In this document: piece by piece, positions 1 to 8,237 of the stretch | Position numbering within the stretch: position 1 is the stretch's first letter | Layout of the letters: every line of letters begins with the position of its first letter | Source of the DNA: a virus | Length of the DNA stretch: 22,472 nt | IMG/VR virus record: IMGVR_UViG_3300008055_000343 | Location: 1 to 22,472 of that record | Strand: one strand, 5' to 3' | Notes under the pieces: model-generated | What the model was told of the DNA's origin: nothing | What the model saw: only the letters and a program-made list of their open reading frames with translations | Databases searched by the model: none | Made by a program: the position numbers and the translations under genes

Positions 1-4
1 GAGC

Positions 5-2167
5 TTGCTAAGCTCGCATCCAGCGTTGTCATCGAAACTCCAAAAGACAACGGAAAGCCTAAGCGAAGCCGAGGCGGACAAGGCTAGAAAAGAAGCGAAG
101 CGAGCCAAGCTACGCGATCTAAAGATCCCTCCGCCGGCAAGCGTTGAGCGAAGACTAAAGGCCGAAACAGATCCTGAGATGTGGCTCGCAACCTATTTCG
201 CAAGTCAGTTCGGCGAGGCTTTTACAGGCGACAGGAAGTCAATGCTGACATCCATCATAGATGCTGCTTTGTACGGTGGAGATCAAGCGATCGCTGGTCC
301 TCGGGGAGAAGGAAAAACGACCATTGCGACCAGAGCCGCACTGTACTTGATGGTGATGGGGATGAGCACATTTCCGGTCGTCATCGGCAAAAGCCAAGGC
401 AAGTCGCAGCAGGAACTCAAGGACATCAAAGAGCAACTGCAACAGAACGAACTATTCGTTGCCGACTACCCGGAGATCGGCATTCCGATGCAGGCCGTTG
501 GCGGTTGGTCCAGTCGAGCACGCATGCAGACTGTATCAGGCGTGAATACCAACATTGAACTCGCAGCAGATCACATCGCATTTCCAACCATCGGGCGATG
601 GCAGCTCGGTCCGGACTGGCCTGAGAGCGTTGTTCCTGCATCATGCGGCCAGGTGCTCTACTGCCTCGGAGTCGATGGTCCGGTTCGAGGAACCAAGTTC
701 CGGTCGATGCGTCCAACGCTTGCCATCATCGACGACATCGAGGATCGCGAAGCCGCGGCGTCCGATGTGCTCATTGCCAAGAACGAGGAAGTGATCGAAG
801 CGGACATTGCTGGACTGGGTGCCAGTGCGGAGCGAATCCCGCGAGTGATGCTGTGCACATGCCAGAATCGTCGTTGCATCGCCTATCGGTTCACCGATCC
901 AAAGGTCAAGCCATCTTGGAGAGGTAAGCGATACCGCAAGATGGTACAGCCTCCAGACCGGATGGACTTGGTTGAGCAATACATCGATCAGCGTCGCAGT
1001 AGAAAGCCCGACGATCCAGATGCTCGCGAAGCCTATCGTTTTTGGCGTGACAACCGACAGATCATCGAGGCGGGATGCGTTGTCAGCAACCCAAACAGCT
1101 ACTCTCGAAAACTGCACTCCGATGGCGAGCCATTGGAGCTGTCAGCCATCCACGCCTATTACAACCGCGTCGCCGACGTTGGTCCTAAGTCGGTTGCGAC
1201 CGAGATCGACAACGATCCTCCCGAGGAATCCGGTCCGGTCGGAGCTGGGCTCACCGCAGCAATTGTGCAATCCAGGATGAGCGGACTCGCTAGGCGTCAG
1301 CTACCAATCAACGCAACGGCACTCACCGCAGCGATCGACCTTGGCAAGTACCGTTGCCATTGGGTCGTTACGGCCTGGTGGCACGGTGCCGGCGGTGTTG
1401 TCGTCGATTATGGCGTCGCTGAAGTGTACGGAACCGACAAAGGGATGGACGCGGAAGCCTCCGAGCCAGCGATCTACAACGCTTTGCTGAACTGGCGGGA
1501 TGAGCTGCTTCAAAAGAAGTTTGTCGACGGGTCAGGAATTGAGCGAAAGGTGGACTTCTGCATGGTCGACTCAGGGTCGTTCACCAATGCTGCCTATCAG
1601 TTCTGTCGCGAAGTTGGCGGCGTCTTCCATCCGTCCAAGGGTTATCAACCCTACACACCAAAGAAGGCGAACACAGCCACAATCATTGCCGGTTCCAACA
1701 TGCACGCCAGCCGTCTGTCATCCGCTGGATTGTGGCTCTACGAATTGGACACGGCCTATTGGAAGCAGTTCGTCCACGAGCGATTCCTGACTCCGACATT
1801 TGACGAGCAGAACATGCTGCGTCGAGGATCTCTGTCGTTGTTCACGCTCGACGGATCGCAGCGGCACGCGTCCTACAGCCAGCACATAACCGCCGAGGAG
1901 TTCGTCAGCGAGTTCAAGGAAGGCAAGGGAACCAAGCAGTATTGGGCCGTTCGCAACGATAACAATCACTGGCTCGATGCTACCTACATGGCAGCGGCAG
2001 CCGGTGAAGCGTGCGGAGTCAAGCTCATCGCTCCATCGGAGATCGAGATTCAGGCAAAGCAGCAAGCCGAGAAGCAGAAGCAATCGAAGCCGGTCGAGTC
2101 CAGGCATCAGCACGGAACTCGATTCAAGCAACGTCAGGGTGGGTGGATACCAAAGAGGAGAGGGTGA
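5..2167 (+). CDS. terL: phage terminase large subunit (ATPase-nuclease)
   Basis: This is the DNA-packaging motor that cuts concatemeric phage DNA and pumps it into the prohead. A Walker A motif GPRGEGKTT lies at residues 98-106. A Walker B-like segment with IIDDIED lies near 241-247, preceded by a G-x3-RG/RP region typical of large terminases. The C-terminal half looks like the RNase H-fold nuclease: AAIDLGKYR near 441-449, MVDSGS near 520-525, and HWLDATYMAAAAG near 655-667 supply the expected acidic residues. The first start available is TTG at base 5. The frame is still open to the window edge, so the real start may lie upstream and the N-terminus is uncertain. The stop overlaps the next ATG (TGATG). 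Position at the head of a packaging-head operon supports the call. No small terminase is visible, so it is presumably just upstream. Confidence 0.93.
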   Translation: MLSSHPALSSKLQKTTESLSEAEADKARKEAKRAKLRDLKIPPPASVERRLKAETDPEMWLATYFASQFGEAFTGDRKSMLTSIIDAALYGGDQAIAGPRGEGKTTIATRAALYLMVMGMSTFPVVIGKSQGKSQQELKDIKEQLQQNELFVADYPEIGIPMQAVGGWSSRARMQTVSGVNTNIELAADHIAFPTIGRWQLGPDWPESVVPASCGQVLYCLGVDGPVRGTKFRSMRPTLAIIDDIEDREAAASDVLIAKNEEVIEADIAGLGASAERIPRVMLCTCQNRRCIAYRFTDPKVKPSWRGKRYRKMVQPPDRMDLVEQYIDQRRSRKPDDPDAREAYRFWRDNRQIIEAGCVVSNPNSYSRKLHSDGEPLELSAIHAYYNRVADVGPKSVATEIDNDPPEESGPVGAGLTAAIVQSRMSGLARRQLPINATALTAAIDLGKYRCHWVVTAWWHGAGGVVVDYGVAEVYGTDKGMDAEASEPAIYNALLNWRDELLQKKFVDGSGIERKVDFCMVDSGSFTNAAYQFCREVGGVFHPSKGYQPYTPKKANTATIIAGSNMHASRLSSAGLWLYELDTAYWKQFVHERFLTPTFDEQNMLRRGSLSLFTLDGSQRHASYSQHITAEEFVSEFKEGKGTKQYWAVRNDNNHWLDATYMAAAAGEACGVKLIAPSEIEIQAKQQAEKQKQSKPVESRHQHGTRFKQRQGGWIPKRRG

Positions 2168-2394
2168 TGGCAAGGAAGAAACAGCGACCACAGGAGTCAC
2201 AAGAAACGCAAACGATCGAGGCACCCGTCGCCGAGGTTCCGATTGAGCCTCGTCGATTCATGCCACGCGATTGCACGTTGTGCGTAACGCGTCGAAAGCC
2301 AGGCGAGAGCTACGTGCGAGTGTACAGCAAGCACGGATCGATTCGTTATTGTCGGTGCGGCATGTGCGGCAACACCTGGGCACAGGAAGGATAA
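2167..2394 (+). CDS. small zinc-ribbon protein
   Basis: This is a 75-aa protein. The first ~30 residues are low-complexity and rich in Glu, Gln, Pro and Arg. They are followed by a four-to-five-cysteine zinc-binding motif: C36-x2-C39, then C62-x-C64-x2-C67 ending CGNTW, which resembles a TFIIS-like or Com-like zinc ribbon. A strong Shine-Dalgarno stretch (AGAGGAGAGGG) sits just before the ATG, and the ATG overlaps the terminase stop, so it is probably translationally coupled to terL. Function is not recognised. A nucleic-acid-binding or packaging accessory role is an inference from position and fold type only. It is one of several small cysteine-motif proteins in this genome. Confidence 0.8.
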   Translation: MARKKQRPQESQETQTIEAPVAEVPIEPRRFMPRDCTLCVTRRKPGESYVRVYSKHGSIRYCRCGMCGNTWAQEG

Positions 2395-2446
2395 AGTTTT
2401 TCTACGTTTGCAACCTGCATAGCAATTGCAAATAGACGCACCAGGC

Positions 2447-2474
2447 ATGCCATGTGATCCTTGATGCATGGCAT
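2447..2474 (+). promoter_or_regulatory. hairpin over the start codon of the gpW-like gene
   Basis: ATGCCATG (2447-2454) and CATGGCAT (2467-2474) form a perfect 8-bp inverted repeat with a 12-nt loop, and the right arm contains the ATG at 2468. A second inverted repeat, TTTGCAA (2407-2413) and TTGCAAA (2426-2432), lies just upstream in the same 73-nt gap. In RNA the first hairpin would bury the start codon and could limit translation of the connector gene. The pairing is seen in the sequence; the regulatory effect is inferred. Confidence 0.35.
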
Positions 2475-2683
2475 CCGCTGCAAGCCTACTCACACAGATT
2501 GACGCTGCGATCGAAGCACTTCTCACCGGAGGTTCGTCGTCTTATTCCATTGGATCGCGGAGCGTTACCAAACTCGACCTTGCGAGCCTCTTCGAAGAGC
2601 GTCGCATGTTGCAGAACCAGGTCGTGCGAGAGAGCGGATCAGGCGGCTTTTCCCTTGGCAAGCTGTCGAGGCATCGCCGATGA
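2468..2683 (+). CDS. gpW-like head-tail connector protein
   Basis: A 71-aa protein between terminase and portal, the classic position and size (68 aa in lambda) of head-tail joining protein W. The pattern also fits: an N-terminal helix (SLLTQIDAAIEALLTGG), a short beta hairpin (SYSIGSRSVTKLD), then a second helix (LASLFEERRMLQNQVVRES) and a basic tail. Lambda gpW plugs the portal after packaging so that the tail can join. ATG 2468 is chosen because it begins the helix directly. Its ribosome-binding site is weak and it lies in a possible hairpin. The stop overlaps the portal start by 4 bases (ATGA). Confidence 0.75.
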   Translation: MASAASLLTQIDAAIEALLTGGSSSYSIGSRSVTKLDLASLFEERRMLQNQVVRESGSGGFSLGKLSRHRR

Positions 2684-4461
2684 TCGCAGGACTGATCGAT
2701 TCCATTGTTTCTGCCATCGATCCGCTTGCTGGCGTCCGTCGGTTGCAGGCTCGAAAGCTGATGCGTTCCTACCAAGGGGCCGAGCCATCGCGAGTCAGCA
2801 GCAACCGCATCCCAAAGAACAACCCAGCCGACCAGGAACTGCTTGGTCCATTCGGAGCCGACCGACTTCGAGCATGGGGCCGCGACCTCGTTCGCAATAA
2901 TGCCTACGCTTGGGGCGTCGTCGATACGATCGTTTCCTCTGTGGTTGGTTGTGGGATCAAGGCACAATCGACCTTTGAGACACCACAGGGCGACGACGTC
3001 GAATCTATCAACGACGAGCGAGACAAGATCTGGGCCGAGTGGTCCGAAGTCTGCGAGATTAACGGCCAATACACACTCGACGAAATGCAATCGCTGGCAC
3101 AGCGTGAAATCGTCGAAGCTGGCGAAGTGCTGATTCGCATTGTCCGACTTCCATCCAGCGAATACCGAGGCATCTATCGACCCGTCCCATTGGCACTTGA
3201 GCTAATCGAGGCGGATCGACTCGCTGGCGACAAAGACAACTACGCAGCACACCTCGACAACACGACCGGGAACCGCATCGTCCGAGGCGTCGAACTCGAC
3301 GATCTTGGCCGACCAGTTGCCTATTGGATCTACAAGGATCACCCGCTCCAACCGTGGGCATTCACTCGCACACCTGAGCGAATCCCCGCCAATGAGATCC
3401 TGCACCTTTACCGCCACGATCGCATCGGTCAGACGCGAGGCGTTTCATGGTTCGCACCGGCACTGAGCTGGATTCGCGACCTCGGAACCTACGTTGACAA
3501 CGAACTCCAAGCATCCGCGGTTGCATCCTGCTTCACTGTCGCCATTAAGACCGAAACACCCATCGGATCGTTGTCCGATCCTGACGGTGGAGATTCTGTT
3601 GACGCGGCAGGCAACAAGCTCGACTACCTCGAACCAGGCCAGATCGTCCGACTGTCGCCAGGCGAATCGGTCGAAGGGATCAACCCAGGCCGACCGACTG
3701 CCGGAGCTGAACCGTGGATCGCTCTCATCCTCCGAGGCATCGCGGTTGGGACCGGCCTGTCCTACGAGACGGTCGCTCGCGACTACAGCGGAACCTCGTA
3801 CAGTTCGTCCAGAACCAGCCAGCTTGAGGATCGCCGTCGATTCCGATGTTGGCAACAGTATTTGATTCGGCACTTCCTCCAACCCACCTGGGACGCGTTT
3901 TGCGACGCTGCAGCACTTAGCTCCCTGCCGGCGTTCCCCTCCTCCGCCGATCTGCTTAGTGATCGTCGCAGAGCCGTTCCGGTGGAGTGGCAGACACCCG
4001 AATGGGAATGGGTCGATCCCCAGTCCGAGCAATCCGCCGCAAAGGACGCCATCGAAAACTTCATGTCCACCTACCAGACCGAACTCGGTCAGCGTGGCAA
4101 GTCATGGCGATCGGTGTTCTACCAACAATCCAAAGAGCGACGCCTCATGGAGCAGCTCGGCCTCAAGACGCTTCAGCAGCAGCAGGTCGACGTATCCGCG
4201 GCTCAATCATCGATGGCGGCTCCCAGCGAGCCAACACCGATTGGAAGCGGCGAAATGATGGGCCTGTCGACTCTCCAGTTTAACCGCGACCGCAAAGCGA
4301 TCGCCAAAACGCTGGACGATCTCGCCAACGGAGTCATCGGCGAAGCGACTGCCAAGGTGTTCCTGTCGTCGATCGGCATGAACGACGCCAACGCACAAGC
4401 ACTCATCGATGACGCAAAGGATGGATCTGTCGACACTCTGCCAGCCGAGGTGCCTCAATGA
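2680..4461 (+). CDS. portal protein, lambda gpB family
   Basis: A 593-aa protein that forms the dodecameric channel at the prohead vertex, through which DNA enters and to which the tail is attached. The N-terminal region (RNNAYAWGVVDTIVSSVVGCGIKAQ, about residues 72-96), the central GEVLIRIVR and LELIEADRL blocks (about 147-180), EILHLYRHDRIGQTRGVSWFAPAL (about 239-262) and the YETVARDYSGTSYSSSRTS segment (about 360-378) are characteristic of the Phage_portal_2 (lambda) family. The C-terminal ~120 residues are Gln-rich and helical with low conservation, as usual. The start overlaps the gpW-like stop by ATGA and the stop overlaps the capsid gene start (CAATGA), so the three genes are coupled. 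Confidence 0.93.
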   Translation: MIAGLIDSIVSAIDPLAGVRRLQARKLMRSYQGAEPSRVSSNRIPKNNPADQELLGPFGADRLRAWGRDLVRNNAYAWGVVDTIVSSVVGCGIKAQSTFETPQGDDVESINDERDKIWAEWSEVCEINGQYTLDEMQSLAQREIVEAGEVLIRIVRLPSSEYRGIYRPVPLALELIEADRLAGDKDNYAAHLDNTTGNRIVRGVELDDLGRPVAYWIYKDHPLQPWAFTRTPERIPANEILHLYRHDRIGQTRGVSWFAPALSWIRDLGTYVDNELQASAVASCFTVAIKTETPIGSLSDPDGGDSVDAAGNKLDYLEPGQIVRLSPGESVEGINPGRPTAGAEPWIALILRGIAVGTGLSYETVARDYSGTSYSSSRTSQLEDRRRFRCWQQYLIRHFLQPTWDAFCDAAALSSLPAFPSSADLLSDRRRAVPVEWQTPEWEWVDPQSEQSAAKDAIENFMSTYQTELGQRGKSWRSVFYQQSKERRLMEQLGLKTLQQQQVDVSAAQSSMAAPSEPTPIGSGEMMGLSTLQFNRDRKAIAKTLDDLANGVIGEATAKVFLSSIGMNDANAQALIDDAKDGSVDTLPAEVPQ

Positions 4462-6659
4462 CACTTGCCGAGATCAACGCGATTCGTCGCAAGAAGTTTG
4501 CACAAGCGATCGCAAAGAACGATCCTTCGCCAGTTATCCAGCGACAGTTCGGAGTCATCAAGGACGGCAAGGCAGTCATCGCCACCGAGACACCTGTCAT
4601 GGTCTACGACGACGCCAGGCGTCAATGGGTCGCTCAGGTACTGCTCATGAACGGAGTCCGATTCCGTCAGGATCGCAATCAGCTCCCCATCGTCGACAGT
4701 CACAACGACCAGACCGTTCGAAACGTCTTCGGCTCCATCCGATCCATCAAGATCGAGGGCGATGCACTCGTTGGACTCCCCGAGTTCGCCAGCGACGACG
4801 AGAGCCAAAAGATCGCGACTAGATACAACGAGGGACACCTCAACGACTTCAGCATCGACGCACAAATCCTCGCACGTCAGTACGTGCCAGAGGGTCAACG
4901 ATACACGACTCCGAGTGGGAACGTGATAGATGGACCAGCGGAGATTGTCACCGCTTGGGAGCCACACAACGCTTCGATCTGTGCAACGGGTGCAGATCCA
5001 AATTCTACTGTTCGTCGGTCTAGCGACCGGGAAGGGATTACGAGAATGGACGAGGCACTCATGGCCGCAGTTCAAAAACTCGGCGTGCCGGAAGGTATGA
5101 CCGATCCAGTTCAAATCATCACGTTTCTTGCTGGTGCAGCCGGCTCGGAAGCGATCGAGGCACCAGAGATGCCAGAGGTCGAATCGATGATGGATGAAGA
5201 AAAACCAATGGAGGGCGAGGCGGTTCGAGCGGATGCACCAATGCCTGCCGACGCACCATCTCAAGAAGAAGCGGTCAAGGCCGAGGTTGCACGCCAACTC
5301 GCTGCCGAAAAGATCCGCCGCCAAACCATCATCAATGACGTGAAGCTCGCGAGACAAGATCGGGCACTCGCAGACAAGCTCATCGATGACAACGTTTCTG
5401 TTGCAGATGCCCGACGGGAGATTATTCGAAGAATGGCTCAAACACCATTGGGAAGCGGAGCCATCGAAGGCTCCAGCATTGCAGTCACCGTGTCCGAGCA
5501 AGACAAGTTCATGGAAGTCGCATCCGCTGGCCTCGTGCAGCGATGTTTCCAGGGTCAAGTCAAGCGACAGGCACCGCAAGTCCAAGGAGCGGAGCAATTC
5601 CGTAATTTGGGCGTTTACCGTTTGGCCGAACTGTGCGTTCGCCGAATGGGAATCAATCCAGAGCGATACACTCGCCAAGACATCGCACGCATGGCGATGG
5701 GCCACGAGCCAACCTTCAACCGGCTCAACATTCGACGATCGGTAGAGGCGTACCACACCAGCGGATCGTTTGCCAACCTGTTGCTCGACGCAGCAACAAA
5801 GACGCTGCGAGCCGCCTACGAAGAAGCACCTTACACTTGGTCGCTTTGGGCTCGCCAAGCTCAATCGGTCGAGGACTTCAAGAACATCAACCGCATCCAG
5901 CTTGGCGAATCGCCCAACTTGGAAATGGTTCCTGAAGGTGCACCGTATCCAGAGGGAGCGATCAGCGATTCCAAGCGATCGTACAAAGTCGAGAAGTTCG
6001 GCAAAAAGTTCTCCGTCACCTGGGAAACCGTCATCAACGATGATCTCGATGCACTGTCGCGAATCCCAGCCATGCACGGAAACGCAGCTCGCCGGACTCA
6101 AGAGAAGGTGGTCTATGACGCACTTCTCGCGAATCCAACGATGGCTGATGGTTTCGCGTTGTTCTCCGCATCGCACACGAGCGGAACCAACATTACCGCA
6201 ACTTCGGTTGCAGCTCCAGGCGTGACATCGCTCAACGAAGCGTTCAAGCTCATGGGCCTCCAAAAGGGTCTGTCGAGCGACGTCTACCTGAACCTGCAAC
6301 CTCGCACGTTGCTTGTGCCACTTGCTTACTCTGGCACCGCGTTGGAATTGGTAAACAGTCAATCCTACGCTCAGAGCAACGGCAACGAAGGCGTAGTCAA
6401 CATCTACGGCGTGAACGGCGTCCGTCCGTTGCAAGTCGTATCGACCCCGCTGCTCGACGCGAACAGTGCTACCAACTGGTACGCAATCGCCGACAACTCG
6501 CAGATCGACACCGTGGAAATCACCTTCCTGAATGGTGAAGAGTCCCCAGTCCTTGAGAGCGAATGGAACAAGGACAACGACACGTACCACTACTACGTGC
6601 GTCAAACGATGGCCGCAGCGGTCATCGATCACCGCGGCATCTTCGGAAACCGCACCTAA
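4458..6659 (+). CDS. prohead protease-scaffold-major capsid fusion protein
   Basis: One 733-aa polypeptide combines three roles that most phages split. Residues ~1-190 resemble an HK97/U35-type prohead protease: H82 in VDSHND, S132 in LNDFSID, and E168 in AWEPHNASICATGADP are the likely His/Ser/acid residues. Residues ~197-330 are acidic and helical (repeated Glu/Met/Pro, then a long KAEVARQLAAEKIRRQ helix), as expected for a scaffold or delta domain. Residues ~335-733 are the capsid shell protein of the HK97 fold, similar to Mu gpT-like heads (for example RIPAMHGNAARRTQEKVVYD near 534-553). The protease presumably cuts itself and the scaffold away during maturation. An in-frame ATG at 5046 (M197), preceded by GGGAAGGGA, could yield a protease-free scaffold-capsid product. 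Fusions of this type are known as protease/MCP fusion proteins. Confidence 0.88.
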   Translation: MTLAEINAIRRKKFAQAIAKNDPSPVIQRQFGVIKDGKAVIATETPVMVYDDARRQWVAQVLLMNGVRFRQDRNQLPIVDSHNDQTVRNVFGSIRSIKIEGDALVGLPEFASDDESQKIATRYNEGHLNDFSIDAQILARQYVPEGQRYTTPSGNVIDGPAEIVTAWEPHNASICATGADPNSTVRRSSDREGITRMDEALMAAVQKLGVPEGMTDPVQIITFLAGAAGSEAIEAPEMPEVESMMDEEKPMEGEAVRADAPMPADAPSQEEAVKAEVARQLAAEKIRRQTIINDVKLARQDRALADKLIDDNVSVADARREIIRRMAQTPLGSGAIEGSSIAVTVSEQDKFMEVASAGLVQRCFQGQVKRQAPQVQGAEQFRNLGVYRLAELCVRRMGINPERYTRQDIARMAMGHEPTFNRLNIRRSVEAYHTSGSFANLLLDAATKTLRAAYEEAPYTWSLWARQAQSVEDFKNINRIQLGESPNLEMVPEGAPYPEGAISDSKRSYKVEKFGKKFSVTWETVINDDLDALSRIPAMHGNAARRTQEKVVYDALLANPTMADGFALFSASHTSGTNITATSVAAPGVTSLNEAFKLMGLQKGLSSDVYLNLQPRTLLVPLAYSGTALELVNSQSYAQSNGNEGVVNIYGVNGVRPLQVVSTPLLDANSATNWYAIADNSQIDTVEITFLNGEESPVLESEWNKDNDTYHYYVRQTMAAAVIDHRGIFGNRT

Positions 6660-6680
6660 TCTTAACTGACGATCTTCGCT

Positions 6681-6700
6681 CCTGGGCTTATCGGCTCAGG
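6681..6700 (+). terminator. hairpin after the capsid gene
   Basis: CCTGGGC (6681-6687) pairs with GCTCAGG (6694-6700) in a 7-bp stem with one G-U pair and a 6-nt loop. It lies in the 88-nt gap between the capsid fusion and the next gene. No T-run follows, so it is not a canonical intrinsic terminator. It could be an RNA-stabilising or processing hairpin that helps the capsid message accumulate. Only the pairing is directly visible. Confidence 0.3.
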
Positions 6701-6747
6701 GGCATGTTGACAACCAAAACCACATCAATAAACGGGAATAAAGAAAA

Positions 6748-7404
6748 ATGGGATTCGTGAACCACGCGAAATTCGAAGATGACTTCTTCGGCGGAAGAAC
6801 GTTCACCGCGACGGTCGGTGAAGGCAACTGGAAGATCACCGACACCTCGTCGAGCGGCACTCCAACGTATGCTTCGGTCAGCCCATCGGCGACCGGAGAA
6901 ATCGCACTGACTTTCGACAGTGCCAACGAAGTTCAAAACGTTTGCTTGGATTTCGGTGACAAGCTTTGCTTTGACATCGACAACATCCAGCGAGCAGTCT
7001 TCATCGTCAAGACCGTTGCATCCGTCAACGCTGCAACGACCTTGGCATTCGGACTGCAGTCGGCACGAGCTGATGACACCGACAGCACCGCAAACAACGC
7101 CCAGTTCAAGCTTGCCGGCTCGAACGCGATTGTTTGTGAAACCGACGACGGAACCAGCGATCTCGACGACAAGGCTACTGGCCTGTCGCTCGTTGCCACA
7201 TATCGCGAGTGCGTGATCGACTTTACTGGCGGCAAGTCTGACGTGAAGTTCTACGTCGACGGCGTCCGAGTCGCATCGACCACGACCTTCACGATGGCCG
7301 CTGCAACCAGCTCGCTGCAACCGTTCGTTCAGATCAGCAAGACTGCATCGACGAACGTCAACAGCGTGACCATCGACTACGTGTCGGTGGAGTGCAAGCG
7401 GTAA
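6748..7404 (+). CDS. probable head decoration protein, lectin-like beta fold
   Basis: A 218-aa protein directly downstream of the capsid gene. It has no signal peptide or membrane segment and is dominated by short alternating Thr/Ser/Val-rich strands. The pattern resembles a concanavalin-A/LamG-like jelly roll: an opening FEDDFFGGRT, a central AVFIVKTVA...LAFGLQS, and a closing CVIDFTGGKSDVKFYVDGVRVAST followed by LQPFVQISKT and VTIDYVSVECKR. The final 'function of x, then a terminal strand' arrangement is common in LamG folds. Its place after the major capsid gene suggests a decoration protein that stabilises or coats the shell and might bind glycans. The translation signal is weak (GGGAATAAAGAAAAATG). 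The assignment is by fold pattern and synteny, and a tail or fibre role is possible. Confidence 0.6.
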   Translation: MGFVNHAKFEDDFFGGRTFTATVGEGNWKITDTSSSGTPTYASVSPSATGEIALTFDSANEVQNVCLDFGDKLCFDIDNIQRAVFIVKTVASVNAATTLAFGLQSARADDTDSTANNAQFKLAGSNAIVCETDDGTSDLDDKATGLSLVATYRECVIDFTGGKSDVKFYVDGVRVASTTTFTMAAATSSLQPFVQISKTASTNVNSVTIDYVSVECKR

Positions 7405-7407
7405 GCG

Positions 7408-7755
7408 ATGACTCTGCATGACGTCATACAGAGCGACTCGATCAACCTGTTCGCGAATCCAAACGATTTCGCCGAACCGGTCAGCTACATCAAGCGGACT
7501 GGAAAATCGAGATCGATCAACGCGATCGTGGTTCGAGACGCTCTAGCGATCCTGCCCGAAGACGGAGACACCATTACACCCGTCTTCGAGGTCAGCGTTG
7601 CAAATGACATCACGCAGGGAATCTCCAGCGAAGAACTCGACCTTGGCGGCGACGCAATCGCGTTCGCCGTCCGGGTCGGACGCAAACCAGAACGCCGCAC
7701 CATTACCAAGCTTCTGTCTCATGACGAGGGGATGTTGGTCCTAGAATGCCGCTAG
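7408..7755 (+). CDS. probable head-tail connector (gpFII-like)
   Basis: A 115-aa protein, the right size and position for the head-completion/attachment protein (gpFII in lambda is 117 aa). It lies between the capsid-decoration genes and the tail terminator. It is beta-rich, with a middle stretch VFEVSVANDITQGISSEELDLGGDAI that looks like the long loop and strands of such connectors, and it ends ...HDEGMLVLECR. It begins 3 bases after the previous stop and overlaps the following gene by 10 bases, so it is part of a tightly packed operon. Homology is not certain: the assignment relies on gene order and size. Confidence 0.55.
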   Translation: MTLHDVIQSDSINLFANPNDFAEPVSYIKRTGKSRSINAIVVRDALAILPEDGDTITPVFEVSVANDITQGISSEELDLGGDAIAFAVRVGRKPERRTITKLLSHDEGMLVLECR

Positions 7756-8237
7756 CAGTCAACGAACAGATCGCTGTGGTTTTGCTCGGACGCTTGGAGG
7801 CGATGATCGGAGATTCCACGAATTATCCGATCGACGTCTGCGAGGTGCTGCGACCAACACGTTCCACCGATTTTACACCTCGCGATCGCCAAATCGTTCT
7901 CGTTCAGGGTTCGGCTGAGATCGTCGAGGAACTGATGCGACCAGGCAATCCGCCTGCTGTCGCCTATCGCCAAACATACCAAATCCGATGCCACCTGATG
8001 CCGAGCGAACGCGATGCAGCCACAATCGACGAACAGCTCAATCTCTTTCATGCTGACGTTGTGCGTGCTGTTTGTAGCGTCGCTTCTACTTGGCACACTC
8101 TCGGCGGACTTGCCGTTGATGCTCAGTTCCGATCCCCGGAATACGTCTCGGCAGATGGTGGACTCGATGGCGTCAACGTTCCTTTGCTTGTTACCTACAG
8201 GACGGATGAGGGAGATCCAACTGTGGTGAGAACATGA
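7746..8237 (+). CDS. probable tail terminator protein
   Basis: A 163-aa protein in the position of lambda gpU, which caps the tail tube once it reaches length. The start MPLAVNEQIAVVLLGRLEAM gives an N-terminal helix. It is followed by a mixed alpha/beta region, RQTYQIRCHLMPSERDAATIDEQLNLFHADVVRAV, where a strand and a long helix resemble the gpU/minor-tail completion fold, and a final GLDGVNVPLLVTYRTDEGDP strand that is frequent in tail-completion proteins. It overlaps the upstream gene by 10 bases and the downstream gene by 4 (ATGA). The function is inferred from synteny and fold pattern. Confidence 0.6.
   Translation: MPLAVNEQIAVVLLGRLEAMIGDSTNYPIDVCEVLRPTRSTDFTPRDRQIVLVQGSAEIVEELMRPGNPPAVAYRQTYQIRCHLMPSERDAATIDEQLNLFHADVVRAVCSVASTWHTLGGLAVDAQFRSPEYVSADGGLDGVNVPLLVTYRTDEGDPTVVRT

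Noticed and set aside
4455-6632. A 725-aa open frame on the - strand opposite the capsid gene
   Set aside because: It mirrors the capsid fusion gene, has no recognisable motif, and is a codon-bias shadow of the well-supported + gene.
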